Source of the DNA: Mimachlamys varia
Lineage: Eukaryota; Mollusca; Bivalvia; Pectinida; Pectinidae
Direction: 5' to 3'
DNA: 64,000 nt
Assembly (NCBI GenBank): GCA_947623455.1
Contig: OX392528.1
Span: forward strand, 49,308,322-49,372,321
Shown here: positions 53,515 through 64,000 of the stretch, one piece after another
Layout: each line of letters begins with the position of its first letter
Position numbering within the stretch: the first letter of the stretch is position 1
The notes under the pieces: model-generated
The model's database searches: none
Told to the model about the DNA's origin: nothing
The model's input: only the letters and a program-made list of their open reading frames with translations
Position numbers and translations under genes: made by a program

Positions 53515-56500
53515 ATCCCCCAAATCACCCGCGAAATTACAGGAGTTTTTGTGGGCAGTAAATTAAAAAAAGAGGTTAAAAATCTTAATTCCAAACGTTA
53601 AAAAGGACTGTGCTCGCAATAACGTACACTTGTAATCGACAGGTAGATCTACTCACTAGATATTATCTCGTAATATTGAACCTATATCTCAACGGAGAAG
53701 AGAAAACGGATTGATAGTGTATAACCTTATGAACATAAGCTAATGAAAGATACAGAAGTATGTTTCTTCATAAAAAAAAATGTTTAATGTTATATCACAT
53801 AAATGTAATTAGCACATTACAAATGAATGTAACATTAAAATAAAGAAATGAAATATATGTGCAATGTACATAGTAGATCAAACAAGTAAATCAAACATAA
53901 AAAAATAATAAAATCAACAAACCAAACTAAAATCGTATTGTCAAATACTACGGCGATATTCCATCTTCATCAATGCAACACTATTCTGATCTGTTACTTG
54001 TACTTTCTCTCCACACCAGGGAATTTGTTGGTTAAAAGTAAATGAACATGATTAAAATGTGACATTAAATAAATAATAAAAACAAACTTATTTGAAAATG
54101 CGAAATCACTAAATTTGAAACTGAAAGCTTGCTTAAGGTAATCGTTACTTGAAATGAAAAAAGTTCTTGAATCGACCACATAAAGCACTTCGGTATAGCC
54201 TTGTTAAAACTTGCAAAAAAGGTAAGTTATTGCAAAAAAAGGCATTTTGAATATATATTAACTGCTTATTGAAAGACAATATAAGTGTGATGATACATTA
54301 TTCTGTAAAATACTAGTTTAATTAACAAGATAGTTGTCGTCCTGATTTACCCTTATATATATGTCCGAATTTCCCCGTATAGTTGAATTACTATATGGGG
54401 AAATCCAGACACTATTTACAACGGAATATTTTTTATTTAAAAGAAAAAATATTATTTTCATAGAGTATTTCCTTAGAAACATCTTCAATAATAACAATTA
54501 TCAATCTTACACTCAATTTCAATACCAACGTAGCTGTTATCTGAAGGTTTAATGAGCCTTGTTGGGTTCTCGTCTTCTAAAGTTGACTGGAAGAATCAAG
54601 TCGGATTCGAAATGGGCGGGCATGGATTAAGGAGAAGGTCAAGTATAAAGGGAGGCAACTCGTAAATGCCTTGACAACTCGTGATCATAGCCACGTTTGA
54701 AACGCACTTGCGTATTGATGCTACGATGTCGTACTGCATACAAGAAAGAACTCGAGAGACGAAGAATTTATTAACCGTCCGAATTTCCCCTATTGTCCGA
54801 ATTTCCCCATGTTTACCCTATAGACTTACTTGTGAAGAGTGAGCAAAATAGAATGATTGTTGCGCACAAATAGCGAGGCAGATTATTATCGGATACAAAA
54901 AATTAAAAATACAAATATATCTTCAATGACTTTTTCGTTTGTTTGCTCTGCCTATTTGAAACAAAAGAGTACTACTTGTAACGACAGGATAGCCTTTCTT
55001 TACAATGTGCATTTAAGAAATCTCCATTTTACTGTGGTTTGGGCCTTTCATCCTTTCTAGACACTGAATATTTAACATTCCTCATACCACTGTGAAACCA
55101 AACTATGACAATGATATATGGGTCTACCATTTACTTATCATACAAAACGGAATCTTCCTTATCACCAATGATTATAAAACACATTTTGAAAGGGATCATT
55201 ATGTTAATATATCACTGTAATACATCAAAACTAAAACTTAATAATAAATATATCATTTTATGACATGATGCGTTTGATTTTCCTTAACTATACACAAGCT
55301 ATATTTTGAACCGTTTACTAGTGGAATGAACTATCGTACGGCTGAAATGACTATTGCACGGTCACGTGCAAACTATTGAACACCGCGTGACGTTTCCTAC
55401 CCTTTCAAGCGTCAAAGTCAGTCAGACGTCAATGCTGCCAGATAACAGGCATGGCGACTGCTACAGGAAAGTTGAAATTTGGAGACGCCAATGAACACGG
55501 ACTGATATTTTTGCGGTTATTACGAAGATAATCGAATATTTACCTTTTTATTTTTTTACATACAAGAAAACATGCGATACATTATAAAATTGATCTATTA
55601 TTGTTCAAAAACATCTTAATAAAATAAATAATTTCAGTGATTCAAAGTGTGTTGAAGTGATTATGTAATAAAACAAGTATATCTTGTTTGTCTGTGCAAT
55701 AGTCTAGAATAGTTGACCCTCGGTACTGGTTATTGACCGATTTTCTGGACTATTGCACAGACACCCATGATATATTTGTATAATATTATACACAACTCGC
55801 ATAAAATATACATTGGAATATACTGATGTAGTGTGAGACGATTTTTCTTTGTTCAATTCGAGACACGAGCACTACTAACGAGGCTAGGCAGATGGACACC
55901 ACATGCTATCCTATACCAAGATAAATGTAATGAAAACATTATTTTATATGAAGTTGAACACCAAATTACTTAAACAAAACAGTTTTGAACATTATTTTCA
56001 TGTTGATATTCTGATATATCCATGGAGAACATATATTAAATCTCTAATACTTACTGTTCACCAATTATGTCGTACTATGAATTTGATGCTCTTTTGGTTT
56101 TCTGCTAAATGAATTCCATAAAATTGCCCTTACATTAAATCAAAAAAAATAAATAAGAGAATACCGAAGCGTTAACAAAATCAACAAGTTATTATATTGA
56201 CAAATTTTCTGGAAATCGCAACCTAAACATAGCTGTGTTTCAGCTAGGAAATAGTAAAATATCCTTAATATGGACATTTATAAAGACCCTTTCAATGGAC
56301 AGTTTAGAGTAATAACGTTTTCTTAATTTGGCAGTTAACTAAAATATATTGCTTGTAATGAAAACTTGTTATTTATGCATTGGTCCGCAACTGTTGTACA
56401 TTGTGGTCAGTTTCATTTCGTTGGGAAGCCCATCCATGTTACGGTCAGAAATAACCCTGGGTAAAAACAAACAAACTCAAAGAATGTTGAAAATTTGACG

Positions 56501-56580
56501 ATTTATTTAGAATCAAATAACACATGAAAACTTAACAGAACAGGCCAAAACTGAAGGCAAACGCGGGGAAAAAACAACTA
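53515..56580. other. AT-rich intergenic region
   Basis: No CDS supported. TGTCCGAATTTCCCC occurs at 54362 and twice near 54780-54810, suggesting remnants of one element. A hairpin at 55691-55763 is listed separately, and a short R2 fragment (GAATACCGAAGCGTTAACAA) is at 56159. Confidence 0.35.
55691..55763. repeat. Hairpin GTCTGTGCAATAGTC
   Basis: GTCTGTGCAATAGTC (55691-55705) and GACTATTGCACAGAC (55749-55763) are perfect inverted copies. 'GACTATTGCACGGTCACG' at 55350 is a related end, so 55330-55763 may be one decayed element. Confidence 0.6.
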
Positions 56581-56609
56581 ACCGATCGCTAGGCTGCCGC
56601 CTATCTGTT

Positions 56610-57235
56610 GTGGATTACAAAGGAGCTACAACTGATTTCAAAGCTTGTCCATTTTTATCAATCTCCTTGCCTCATCTAATAGGTGGCGCCCGAGGAAGAC
56701 TTCAGCTGTGCCGTGACATATTTCAGGGAATTACAGAGCGTAACCCCGGGATGTTTTGTTTGTTTGGGTTTTACGGCCCATCGACAACTAATGGTCCTTT
56801 AGGGCCAAGTGGTGTATGTTGTACCCAAGATGGTCGTTATATTAAAAGACGAAAAAGACTTAAAAACGAGACTTCTATATTTTAAAACATAGTCAACTAG
56901 CAAAAGACATTATTAACATTATTAATGTTGGTCAGATTTTGGAGGTGTTGGATGACGGAGGGTGATCTCAGTGTCCATATCTGAGAACTTTGCTGGATGC
57001 ATCAGTGTGTTATATCTCTACCCCTGGATATCAAGGAAGTCAGTTTTATTACAGACAAAGAAGGAATAAAATATTTTAGCGTTTTTATATATAGACTAGT
57101 CCGAAGGCTTTGTGTCAGATATAGGTAACTGGGACAAAGCTGGGGGTCTGAGATCTGAGTTGTCATATAGTACCTTGCCTGACTTCTTTATCAGTATAAC
57201 CTCTTAATATCAAAATTCATCGTGATACATAGAGG
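56610..57235. other. Unassigned; one 91-codon ORF of doubtful coding value
   Basis: The open stretch 56610-56885 includes CCCATCGACAACTAATGGTC + CTTTAGGGCCAAG, which looks like dispersed-repeat text. Its frame is Cys/Gly-rich without a recognisable domain. I do not call it a gene. Confidence 0.3.
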
Positions 57236-57237
57236 CT

Positions 57238-57397
57238 ATTCAATTGTTTCCCGTTAAATATCAAATATATTTCACGAGTATGGCAGATTTTCATATTTTT
57301 TTTAATATTTCCACGAGTGCATAGCAAGACTGAAAATATATTTAAAATCTGCCATACGAGTGAAATATATTTGATATTTATAGGCAAACCATTGAAT
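57238..57397. mobile_element. Foldback MITE family F1, copy 2
   Basis: Same ends as 41864-42014 (ATTCAAT.GTTT.CCGTTAAAT, GAGTATGGCAGATTTT) but more diverged. Immediately after it, GCAAACCATTGAATTTTCTT + TTTATTACATTTTCGAAATT is tandemly duplicated (57384-57467). Confidence 0.85.
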
Positions 57398-58127
57398 TTT
57401 CTTTTTATTACATTTTCGAAATTTATTTGCAAACCATTGAATTTTCTTTTTATTACATTTTCGAAATTCCCAAAAGTCTGATTTCATTTATAAAATTTAC
57501 GGTAACAACTGATCAAGACGGAGTGTCTCAGGCTTATTGAATATTAATTTGCCACAGGAAGAAGTTCTATTTTTTGTTCAAAATATATTAAAAATACAAA
57601 AACATATTAATAAAATTCATTAGATATCTGTTTATTTCCAAAATACTATAAAGGGTTTTAATGTCCTTACTTTATATGATTTGCTTCTAGAATAACGAAA
57701 AAATAGTTCACAAATAGTGCGCTATGATATCTGACCGAAACTTATATCATCACTAGTGATGATATAAGCAGTTATGATATAAGTTTTATCAAGCTGATAT
57801 TTTCTGATATTTTACTGGTAAAAATGTAATAAAGATGAATGTTTATATTTTAACGTTCATCTTTATCTTTCTCTAACAACGGATTCAGCCCCTATGCACC
57901 CTAATTATTTTTTATGGATGAAAACTATGACACTTTTGAACTGTTTTATTAATGCATATTTTAGCCTGCATATACACATTTCCAAATATATTTTTTTTCC
58001 TTTGAGCCTTCTGTAGACAATCGATAGATAATGACAATATATGACTTTAGCATTTACCAAAAGGTCACGAAAAAGACAGTCTAGGTTTTTTTATGGTTAA
58101 AACTGTGGAATAGCTTTTGCGTCTACA

Positions 58128-58690
58128 GTAAAACCTGGATATAACGAACTCACAGGGACCATGCAATTTTTTTCGCTATATGCAAACTTCGTAATATGCA
58201 TTTCAACATTCAGAGGTGTTGCCAATCGGGAACCGTCGGCACTTTCGTTACAGAAATTATATACATGTGTTTGTAACAAATCAAAGAAACATGTGTATAT
58301 CACTGTTAAATATTAATTTTATTTATTTTGATTATTTGAAAATACACAAACTCCATTTCACAATCTATATACAAAGTTACGTTTGTGTAACGGTAGGCTT
58401 ATTACCAATGCGCACAGGTCATGCGCATATAACAGTCATTTCGTGAAAAAATTGGTAATCTTCGCAATATTTTTTGGAAGAATGATTGTAAGGCTGCCAA
58501 ACTGTCAAACAACTCATCTGGTACGTCCTCCTGTGCTTGGAGGCTTAATTGAACACAAGACAAATTTTCCAATGCTTCAACAAAAGTCGGCACCGGGCGC
58601 GAGTCAATGTCACTGTCATCACAGTCTGATTCCTGTCCACTTTCGCCAGTATCACTAGACTTAACACATTCAACATTCTATATTCCTGTG
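58128..58690 (-). pseudogene. pogo/Tigger transposase C-terminal relic with inverted end
   Basis: On the minus strand SDCDDSDIDSRP leads into VPTFVEALENLSCVQLSLQA, then DELFDSLAALQSFFQK-LRR. This is the spacing of the C-terminal tail of CENP-B/Tigger-type transposases. Downstream, TACAGTAAAACCTGGATATA + ACGAAC (58127-58152) is a pogo/Tigger terminus. The rest of the transposase is absent. It is a different copy from 37543-38395. Confidence 0.6.
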
Positions 58691-59229
58691 ACGTTCGAAC
58701 CAATGAACTTTCTCCTTTCGCTCCTGTTAAAGCTGAAACACGTGATTGCTAACATACACATACCTGGAAATGATATTTGCATATTGTTTTTGCGATATAC
58801 TACATGTACATGCAATTCATAATAAAGAAATCAAATTGTCAGTCAAACGATTTATTTAGTAGCTTTGAAGAAGTTTATATTAATGCTGTCATCAAGATAG
58901 TGCTAAGTAAACAATTGACAGTCGGGACAGTTTTGGTTCTATTTAAATAGATGCTTTGTACATTGTATGTAAGATGTGAATGATATGTGTACGCCATGAC
59001 TTTTTGTTACCTTACTAATACAACAGTTTATTATTAAAATGAACCAGTATATGTCGCTTCAACCTTGAATCCAGCATTGCTCCCGTAGTCACTTCCTGGT
59101 ATTTCCAATCTGATCTGGGTTGTATTTTATGCAGTGTTTCGAGTGCTACGTGAAGGTTTATCATTCTGTGTCTTAAAAATATAATACTGCTTTTTTCAGT
59201 ACATGGATATCTTAAAGATGACATATTAC

Positions 59230-59335
59230 ACATATGTACTGCACCTTATAAATTTAGTAATAGATACAGCATGCCGAAACAATGAATTAAACTGCACCAT
59301 ACAGCTGTTTCATCCTCCTAGGACTCTTCAGTGAT
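59230..59335 (-). repeat. Dispersed repeat family R1, copy 3
   Basis: TTAGTAATAGATACAGCATG, GAATTAAACTGCACCATACA, GCTGTTTCATCCTCCTAGGA and CTCTTCAGTGATATCCAA are present. It is in inverse orientation to the copy at 59690. Confidence 0.8.
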
Positions 59336-59529
59336 ATCCAATATACATTTAGAAGTTGATATCTAAGTTAAAATTGTAAACTGTGCGCTACTGTACTAAA
59401 AATACAACCCCAAATATTGCAAACAACTTGCTATAACCGTTGTTTTGGTTTACTTGTTATACTCACTCAATCCCTATTCTAAAACCTTCTGGTATCGAAA
59501 CTTTAGAACCTTTATAGCACAATCACTTT

Positions 59530-59975
59530 ATGATGCGGTTTAATTCATTTTTTCGGCATACTGTATCTATAACTAAATTTAAGAGGTGCAGCGTATTTGT
59601 GTGTTACGTCATCTTTATGATAGGGGATGGCAGACTCTGCTGGTGGTTTTTTTAGTCCTCGAGGTTTGCTGGAGCTTCCATAGCCACAGTTAATCTCATT
59701 TGAGTAGTGGCAAGGTACATGATATACACATTTTCATAGTACACGATTTGAAATTATACAGAACTAGTTTCATTTTACTTCTAAATTAATAAATCAAAGG
59801 GATTTTACGCACGTGACTCTTCTGCTTCTACATTAGTTTAGAAATTTTAGATTTCTACCTTTTGGCCCCTAGCATCACTGAAGAGTCCTCGGAGGACGAA
59901 ACAGCTGTATGATGCAATTTAATTAGTTTTTTTCAGCATACTGTATCTATTACTAAATTTAAGAGGTGCAGCATA
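59530..59975 (+). repeat. Dispersed repeat family R1, copies 4 and 5
   Basis: 59530-59620 has only the tail (GGTTTAATTCATTTTTTCGG, CATACTGTATCTATAACTAA, GTTACGTCATCTTTATGATA). The longest copy, 59690-59975, runs from TCTCATTTGAGTAGTGGCA through CACGATTTGAAATTATACAG and GAAGAGTCCTCGGAGGACGA + AACAGCTGTATGATGCA to the same tail. Between them lie three R1 pieces in ~750 bp. Confidence 0.8.
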
Positions 59976-60540
59976 TGTGTGTGTTGCGTCATCTTCATAA
60001 ATGTGCGGAAAATGCTTTCAGTACTTTGATAACCTTTGGACATTTAGCTGGCGTAGATTTATCAAATACCTGTCATCTTTTAGATATCTAAATCTACACT
60101 GAAACGTGATAAGCGGGACATAAAAATACCACCTAGTTTTAGAACGGAGATACCAAAAGGCACTATAATTATAAGTCTGCGTTGACAGCCAAATCTGACC
60201 GATATGATAAATTCCACTGTTTTTAGGCAAGAGCGTCATTAAAATAACATTTGATATGTATAACCTGGATAAAAACGGCCAAGAATATCCCAATATTACC
60301 TATCTGTGTACCCCTTCAGTCCGCTGCGTAATACCCTAGACCCAACAAGGTGAACTGTGTATTGGGTTGGGGACTTTAATTGCATTGACCTGTTCATTCG
60401 TCAATACACAATGAACTAATACACAGTGAGAAAGGCACAGTATTGTATGGTCTGATGTTTTTGGCTGGAGAGATTGAAGAGATTCTTTGAATTGGAATCA
60501 TACAGCGATTACGACATCAATTACAGAAAATACTGCGAAA

Positions 60541-61482
60541 ATGATGTCTTGTAGGATATTTATCCCCTTGTTGACACTCACGTTGACAACAGCCGCAGTA
60601 TATGGGGTAAGTGAAATAAACAAAATGTTATATTGTGGTATTTCTGTTGTTTTCGACAGGGAAATTCGTTTTAAAAATGTTTCATTATCTTTGACTCTAG
60701 ATTCTTAAAAAAATAAATACGTCTGCTTTAAATAAAAAAAATATACTTTTTACAGATGCAAATACTTTTTGTACGTCTAATGCAGCAGGAAGTGTATAAT
60801 TTATTCTGGATATTCCTATTAGCCAAAATAATCATTTTGAAATTCTAGTTATTCGTATACGGCTTTGGAAGTTTTTTTTTTGTTTCAATTAATGTAGAAT
60901 AACTGAATAGACATCTTAATGCGATTTTTATTTTACATGTTATTATTTTATACCAAACAGAGCACATGCGTTTCGGCACCAAAATGTTCCTGTGACTTTG
61001 CGGGTAAAGACACGGTCACTACCACAAAGTCGGAAATGTTAGCTGGGGCTGTAGGGGCAATGAGCCCTTTGTTGGCCGCTGGGGCCGGATTCGGGATTTA
61101 TAAGTTCGTACAGAACCGGATGATGGCCTCGAAATCGGGATTTGAGAGGGCACCTTCCGACCTAACAGAAGATTCCTTCCAGGAAGCCAAGCAGAAGAAA
61201 TTCCCTCGCGGACGACGAAACAGTACTACGCCACTTCGGACAGACACGAGCTTCAATTCTAGTCGGAGAGGGTCGAATGCTACAACGCTTTCCGTCACTG
61301 ATTATGAAGACTGGGATGTTGATTCAGATCGGGGTATGCCCTCTAGGGACATGGATGATCCCAGGTCTTACATGGGGTCCCCCGTGTCCTCCTCTGAAGT
61401 GTCGCCCAGGATTACCCCAAGCTTCCAACAACAACAACCCGCCATTGTCAAGAGGGACAACATCAACTCATGGTTGAGCTAA
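60541..61482 (+). CDS. Small single-pass membrane protein of unknown function, two exons
   Basis: Exons 60541-60606 (donor GGG|GTAAGT) and 60961-61482 (acceptor ACCAAACAG) give 195 residues. Start chosen at the first ATG of ATGATG in AAAATG context. Residues 1-22 look like a signal peptide cleaved near AAVYG. A short ectodomain has C25, C31 and C33 (CxxxxxCxC). A Gly/Ala-rich helix spans ~48-72 (EMLAGAVGAMSPLLAAGAG) and is followed by a basic stop-transfer (QNRMMASK). The tail is Ser/Arg/Asp-rich with RRNS (107-110) and RRGS (124-127), which look like basophilic kinase sites, an acidic YEDWDVD motif and a QQQQ run. No family recognised. A type I topology with a cytosolic phospho-tail is inferred. 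Confidence 0.8.
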
Positions 61483-61605
61483 ACAAAGGTGTCGGATTTT
61501 CACCTACGTTTTAATGGATTCGTGTTTGGGATGTGGATAACTTACAACAATGAATAATGATTGAAATGTCATTAATGTCATGTGTTTTTCGTAGCTTATG
61601 GAAAT

Positions 61606-61611
61606 AATAAA
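61606..61611 (+). terminator. Poly(A) signal of the membrane-protein gene
   Basis: AATAAA lies 124 bp after the stop codon and is the first canonical signal downstream. Confidence 0.6.
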
Positions 61612-61639
61612 CAGTTCAAAAACATGTCTTCTAGGACAT

Positions 61640-64000
61640 TGCATATGTCTTATATTAATAACATTTATTTTGGCGAACTTCCAGGAATTCTAATAACATA
61701 TAAAAAGTTAAATAATGATAACCAAAAAACATAATTTGTTAACCGATCACAGTTTATTCTTTTATGTTGTTTTTGTTGAATGAGGTTTAACAATAAAATT
61801 AAATATGGAAAATATCGTTTGTCATTCATTGATTTACAAGCAGTTACAGCAGAGTGGAAAAGACATTATATAAAGACTGCATATACAATGATATCCGTTT
61901 AAAGACATCCGTTATCCTATGATATGGCTATCAAATGATCAATATGTCACGATGCACTTAGATGAATTCAAGTTTGTTTTTGCATTTTCTCTTTTACCAA
62001 ATTATGAAATATATTTCACATGATTAATTCATAACTTCATGAACGAATTGCTATATTTTTCCTATTTGCTCTTCTCCGACATTCACAGTGATTAGGCGGA
62101 TTTTCGAATTCAGTTGGAGGTTATAAACATCAATATTTAAAACTGAGTAATGATATGTTGGATAAATAATCCAAAAGTATATCTTCTACTCCGTTTTTTT
62201 ATCTAATTTGTTTCTTCATAGTATTGTGTTAAAGAACGTAGCACACACACAAGTAATAGACCCAGCAGACTATCAAAAAATACAATAAATGACATTGCAT
62301 TCGGCCGGTTTTGTTTTTCACCTGAGTCGCCATCTGCTTCACTTTACTTTTTTGAGGAGCTTTCCTAACATCATTGACTAGAGGTAAGAAGGCCGAGACA
62401 GGTGTACGGTGTATGGTGCCGTAAAATTCATTATTTGGCTCGAAATATTTTACCTTACAAAGTTGCTCTGTTATACATGTATAATTTTCTGAAGTCCATC
62501 GGTAAAAGCTGAAAATCCGAACTGTCTACACACAACATTTTCTTTATCAAGGTCGCATGTTCGAAAAAATTCATTAATTAGCAGATTTATAAATTGAGAA
62601 CCATGATTTCAAATTAAATATTTTGTATTATTTGGAGATAATAAAAGTGGTATAGACCAAATTTTACGACAATGCAATATAAAATGTAGGTTGTTTAGTC
62701 GATAAATAGGGTATAATTAATTCATTTGACAGCAGTTCTATTTCATATTTTCATATATATTACTAATAAGCATATGAATAAAACCGTGTGATATAACAGA
62801 AAACTAACGATTTAAAAAAGTATTGCTATACTGATAATATTATTGGTAATTATTAAATCATTGTTTAGTTTCAAGTTTCACTACCTTAAAAAACAGAGAA
62901 AAATGTGACATATTCAAAACGTACATGGTATTTAAGTACATGTCATTGTGTTTGAAAAAACATAAAAATCAATCAAAATACTGAAATTATTGCAGCGTTA
63001 AATATCTTTAGTTTCCCAAGTTAAGAAAAAGCTATATATTAAGATTTGATAACGAATTGCGTCAGTTTACGTATTGTTCCATATGGATTAAAATAGGGAC
63101 AGATATTTTCTATATTGTAATTGTAAAGTGTATCTCGGCTGAAAATGTGCAGTATTCAATTTATGTGAAATAACAATATCTTTTTTTATTAATATATCTA
63201 TATATCTGATTATGGGGGAGATTGATGATAACACATGTTTTAGTTTCAAGTACGGGTCTTTTGATAAGACATCAAATACTTTGATTTTGTTTATATGCTG
63301 CCGAAAAAATACTTTAAACGTGACGGAGAGTTCTCCCTTGATATCGTATACAAGGATCTTATGCTCTTCTAATCTGTAATACATTGCTACCCGTATGATC
63401 CCTGAGCAAATATATTCCATTTAACAGCATTTGTTAAAATTTACGTTATTACGTAAAACAATACAGTACAATTTCTTAATTCAGTGTCAAGTTTTAATGT
63501 GAAAAAAAATATTATAATTTTTAAAGTGAAAAACATTAAAGAGTTATTAATGTATATACGCTTTTAATTATATTAAAAAAGATGTTTGTGAAAGTAAACT
63601 TGCCAAAAGTGTGTCTCGTTATTTTGATCTTTTGGGACTAGAGCCAAACAGGTTATCTATTACAACACGGTAACAAATATCTGAATATTAATGAGATCTT
63701 ATAAATATTACGACATATTAATACTTGATTTGGAAGGACAAATATAACTAAGGACGTTTGAATATTTTGATATGATATTGTAGACGTTATTTATGCATGT
63801 ATACCACTAAACATGGGTTATTACCTATATTGGTACGTTAAGTATGTTGATTGGCTATACGCCTTTAATATATCATCTATATCATTTAAAATGAGCGTAG
63901 CGAGAGTGGCATGCAAATTATCAAATCAAGCCCACACAACTCCATGTTACATGACGAACATAGACAGGTATACGAGTAACTAGAATACCGGCACTTGATT
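61640..64000. other. AT-rich terminal stretch, nothing recognised
   Basis: One 110-codon minus-strand ORF (63420-63088) has an ATG but AT-driven composition and no domain. No repeats or RNA genes are evident. Genes beyond the edge cannot be judged. Confidence 0.35.

Noticed and set aside
56610..56885. 91-codon ORF as a host gene
   Set aside because: Contains dispersed-repeat-like text and no recognisable domain; kept only as an unassigned stretch.
63088..63420. 110-codon minus-strand ORF starting ATG
   Set aside because: AT-driven composition (Ile/Lys/Tyr), no homology recognised, no splice or promoter context; could be real but not supportable.

Overview
The window looks like nuclear DNA of a marine mollusc, most likely a bivalve. 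The evidence is AT-rich sequence, small exons in large repeat-packed introns, an intronless cys-loop receptor gene, an HSPA12-type atypical HSP70 gene, tRNA-derived SINEs, many foldback MITEs, and fragments of LINE, Ty3/gypsy, pogo/Tigger and Penelope-like elements. No species call is supported.

Layout. (1) 1-12401, + strand: eleven 3' exons (438 codons) of TTC7, a TPR scaffold of the PI4KA lipid-kinase complex. Its introns hold SINEs, MITEs, a nested transposon with an internal tandem array, and four tandem arrays built on copies of the gene's own splice boundaries. (2) 12402-19640: TTC7 3' UTR/flank with minisatellites and MITEs. (3) 19714-20970, +: a single-exon nicotinic-receptor-like subunit. 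(4) 21060-31040: no host gene recognised; MITEs, two LINE reverse transcriptase remnants and a MADF-type element. (5) 31041-34718, -: a rearranged Ty3/gypsy element with one 1.2-kb LTR and a matching 4-bp target duplication. (6) 34723-40940: dispersed repeats, an unrecognised 149-codon ORF, a dead pogo/Tigger element and a 72-bp minisatellite. (7) 40945-49614, +: an HSPA12-like gene with a duplicated 5' exon, two apparent GC-AG introns, a reverse transcriptase element inside an intron, and an in-frame TAA 72 codons before the expected C-terminus. (8) 49615-60480: an array of diverged ~250-bp repeats, a hAT-like MITE, a frameshifted HIRAN-like fragment, a SINE and other relics. (9) 60541-61482, +: a two-exon gene for a small single-pass membrane protein of unknown function. 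(10) 61483-64000: AT-rich DNA with nothing recognised.

The three recognised genes act in unrelated processes (phosphoinositide signalling, ligand-gated ion flux, stress/chaperone-like ATPase) and nothing suggests functional linkage. The strongest unusual signal is the repeated amplification of exon-intron boundaries in TTC7. Next come the in-frame stop and GC donors in HSPA12, and the snap-back structure at the gypsy 5' end.
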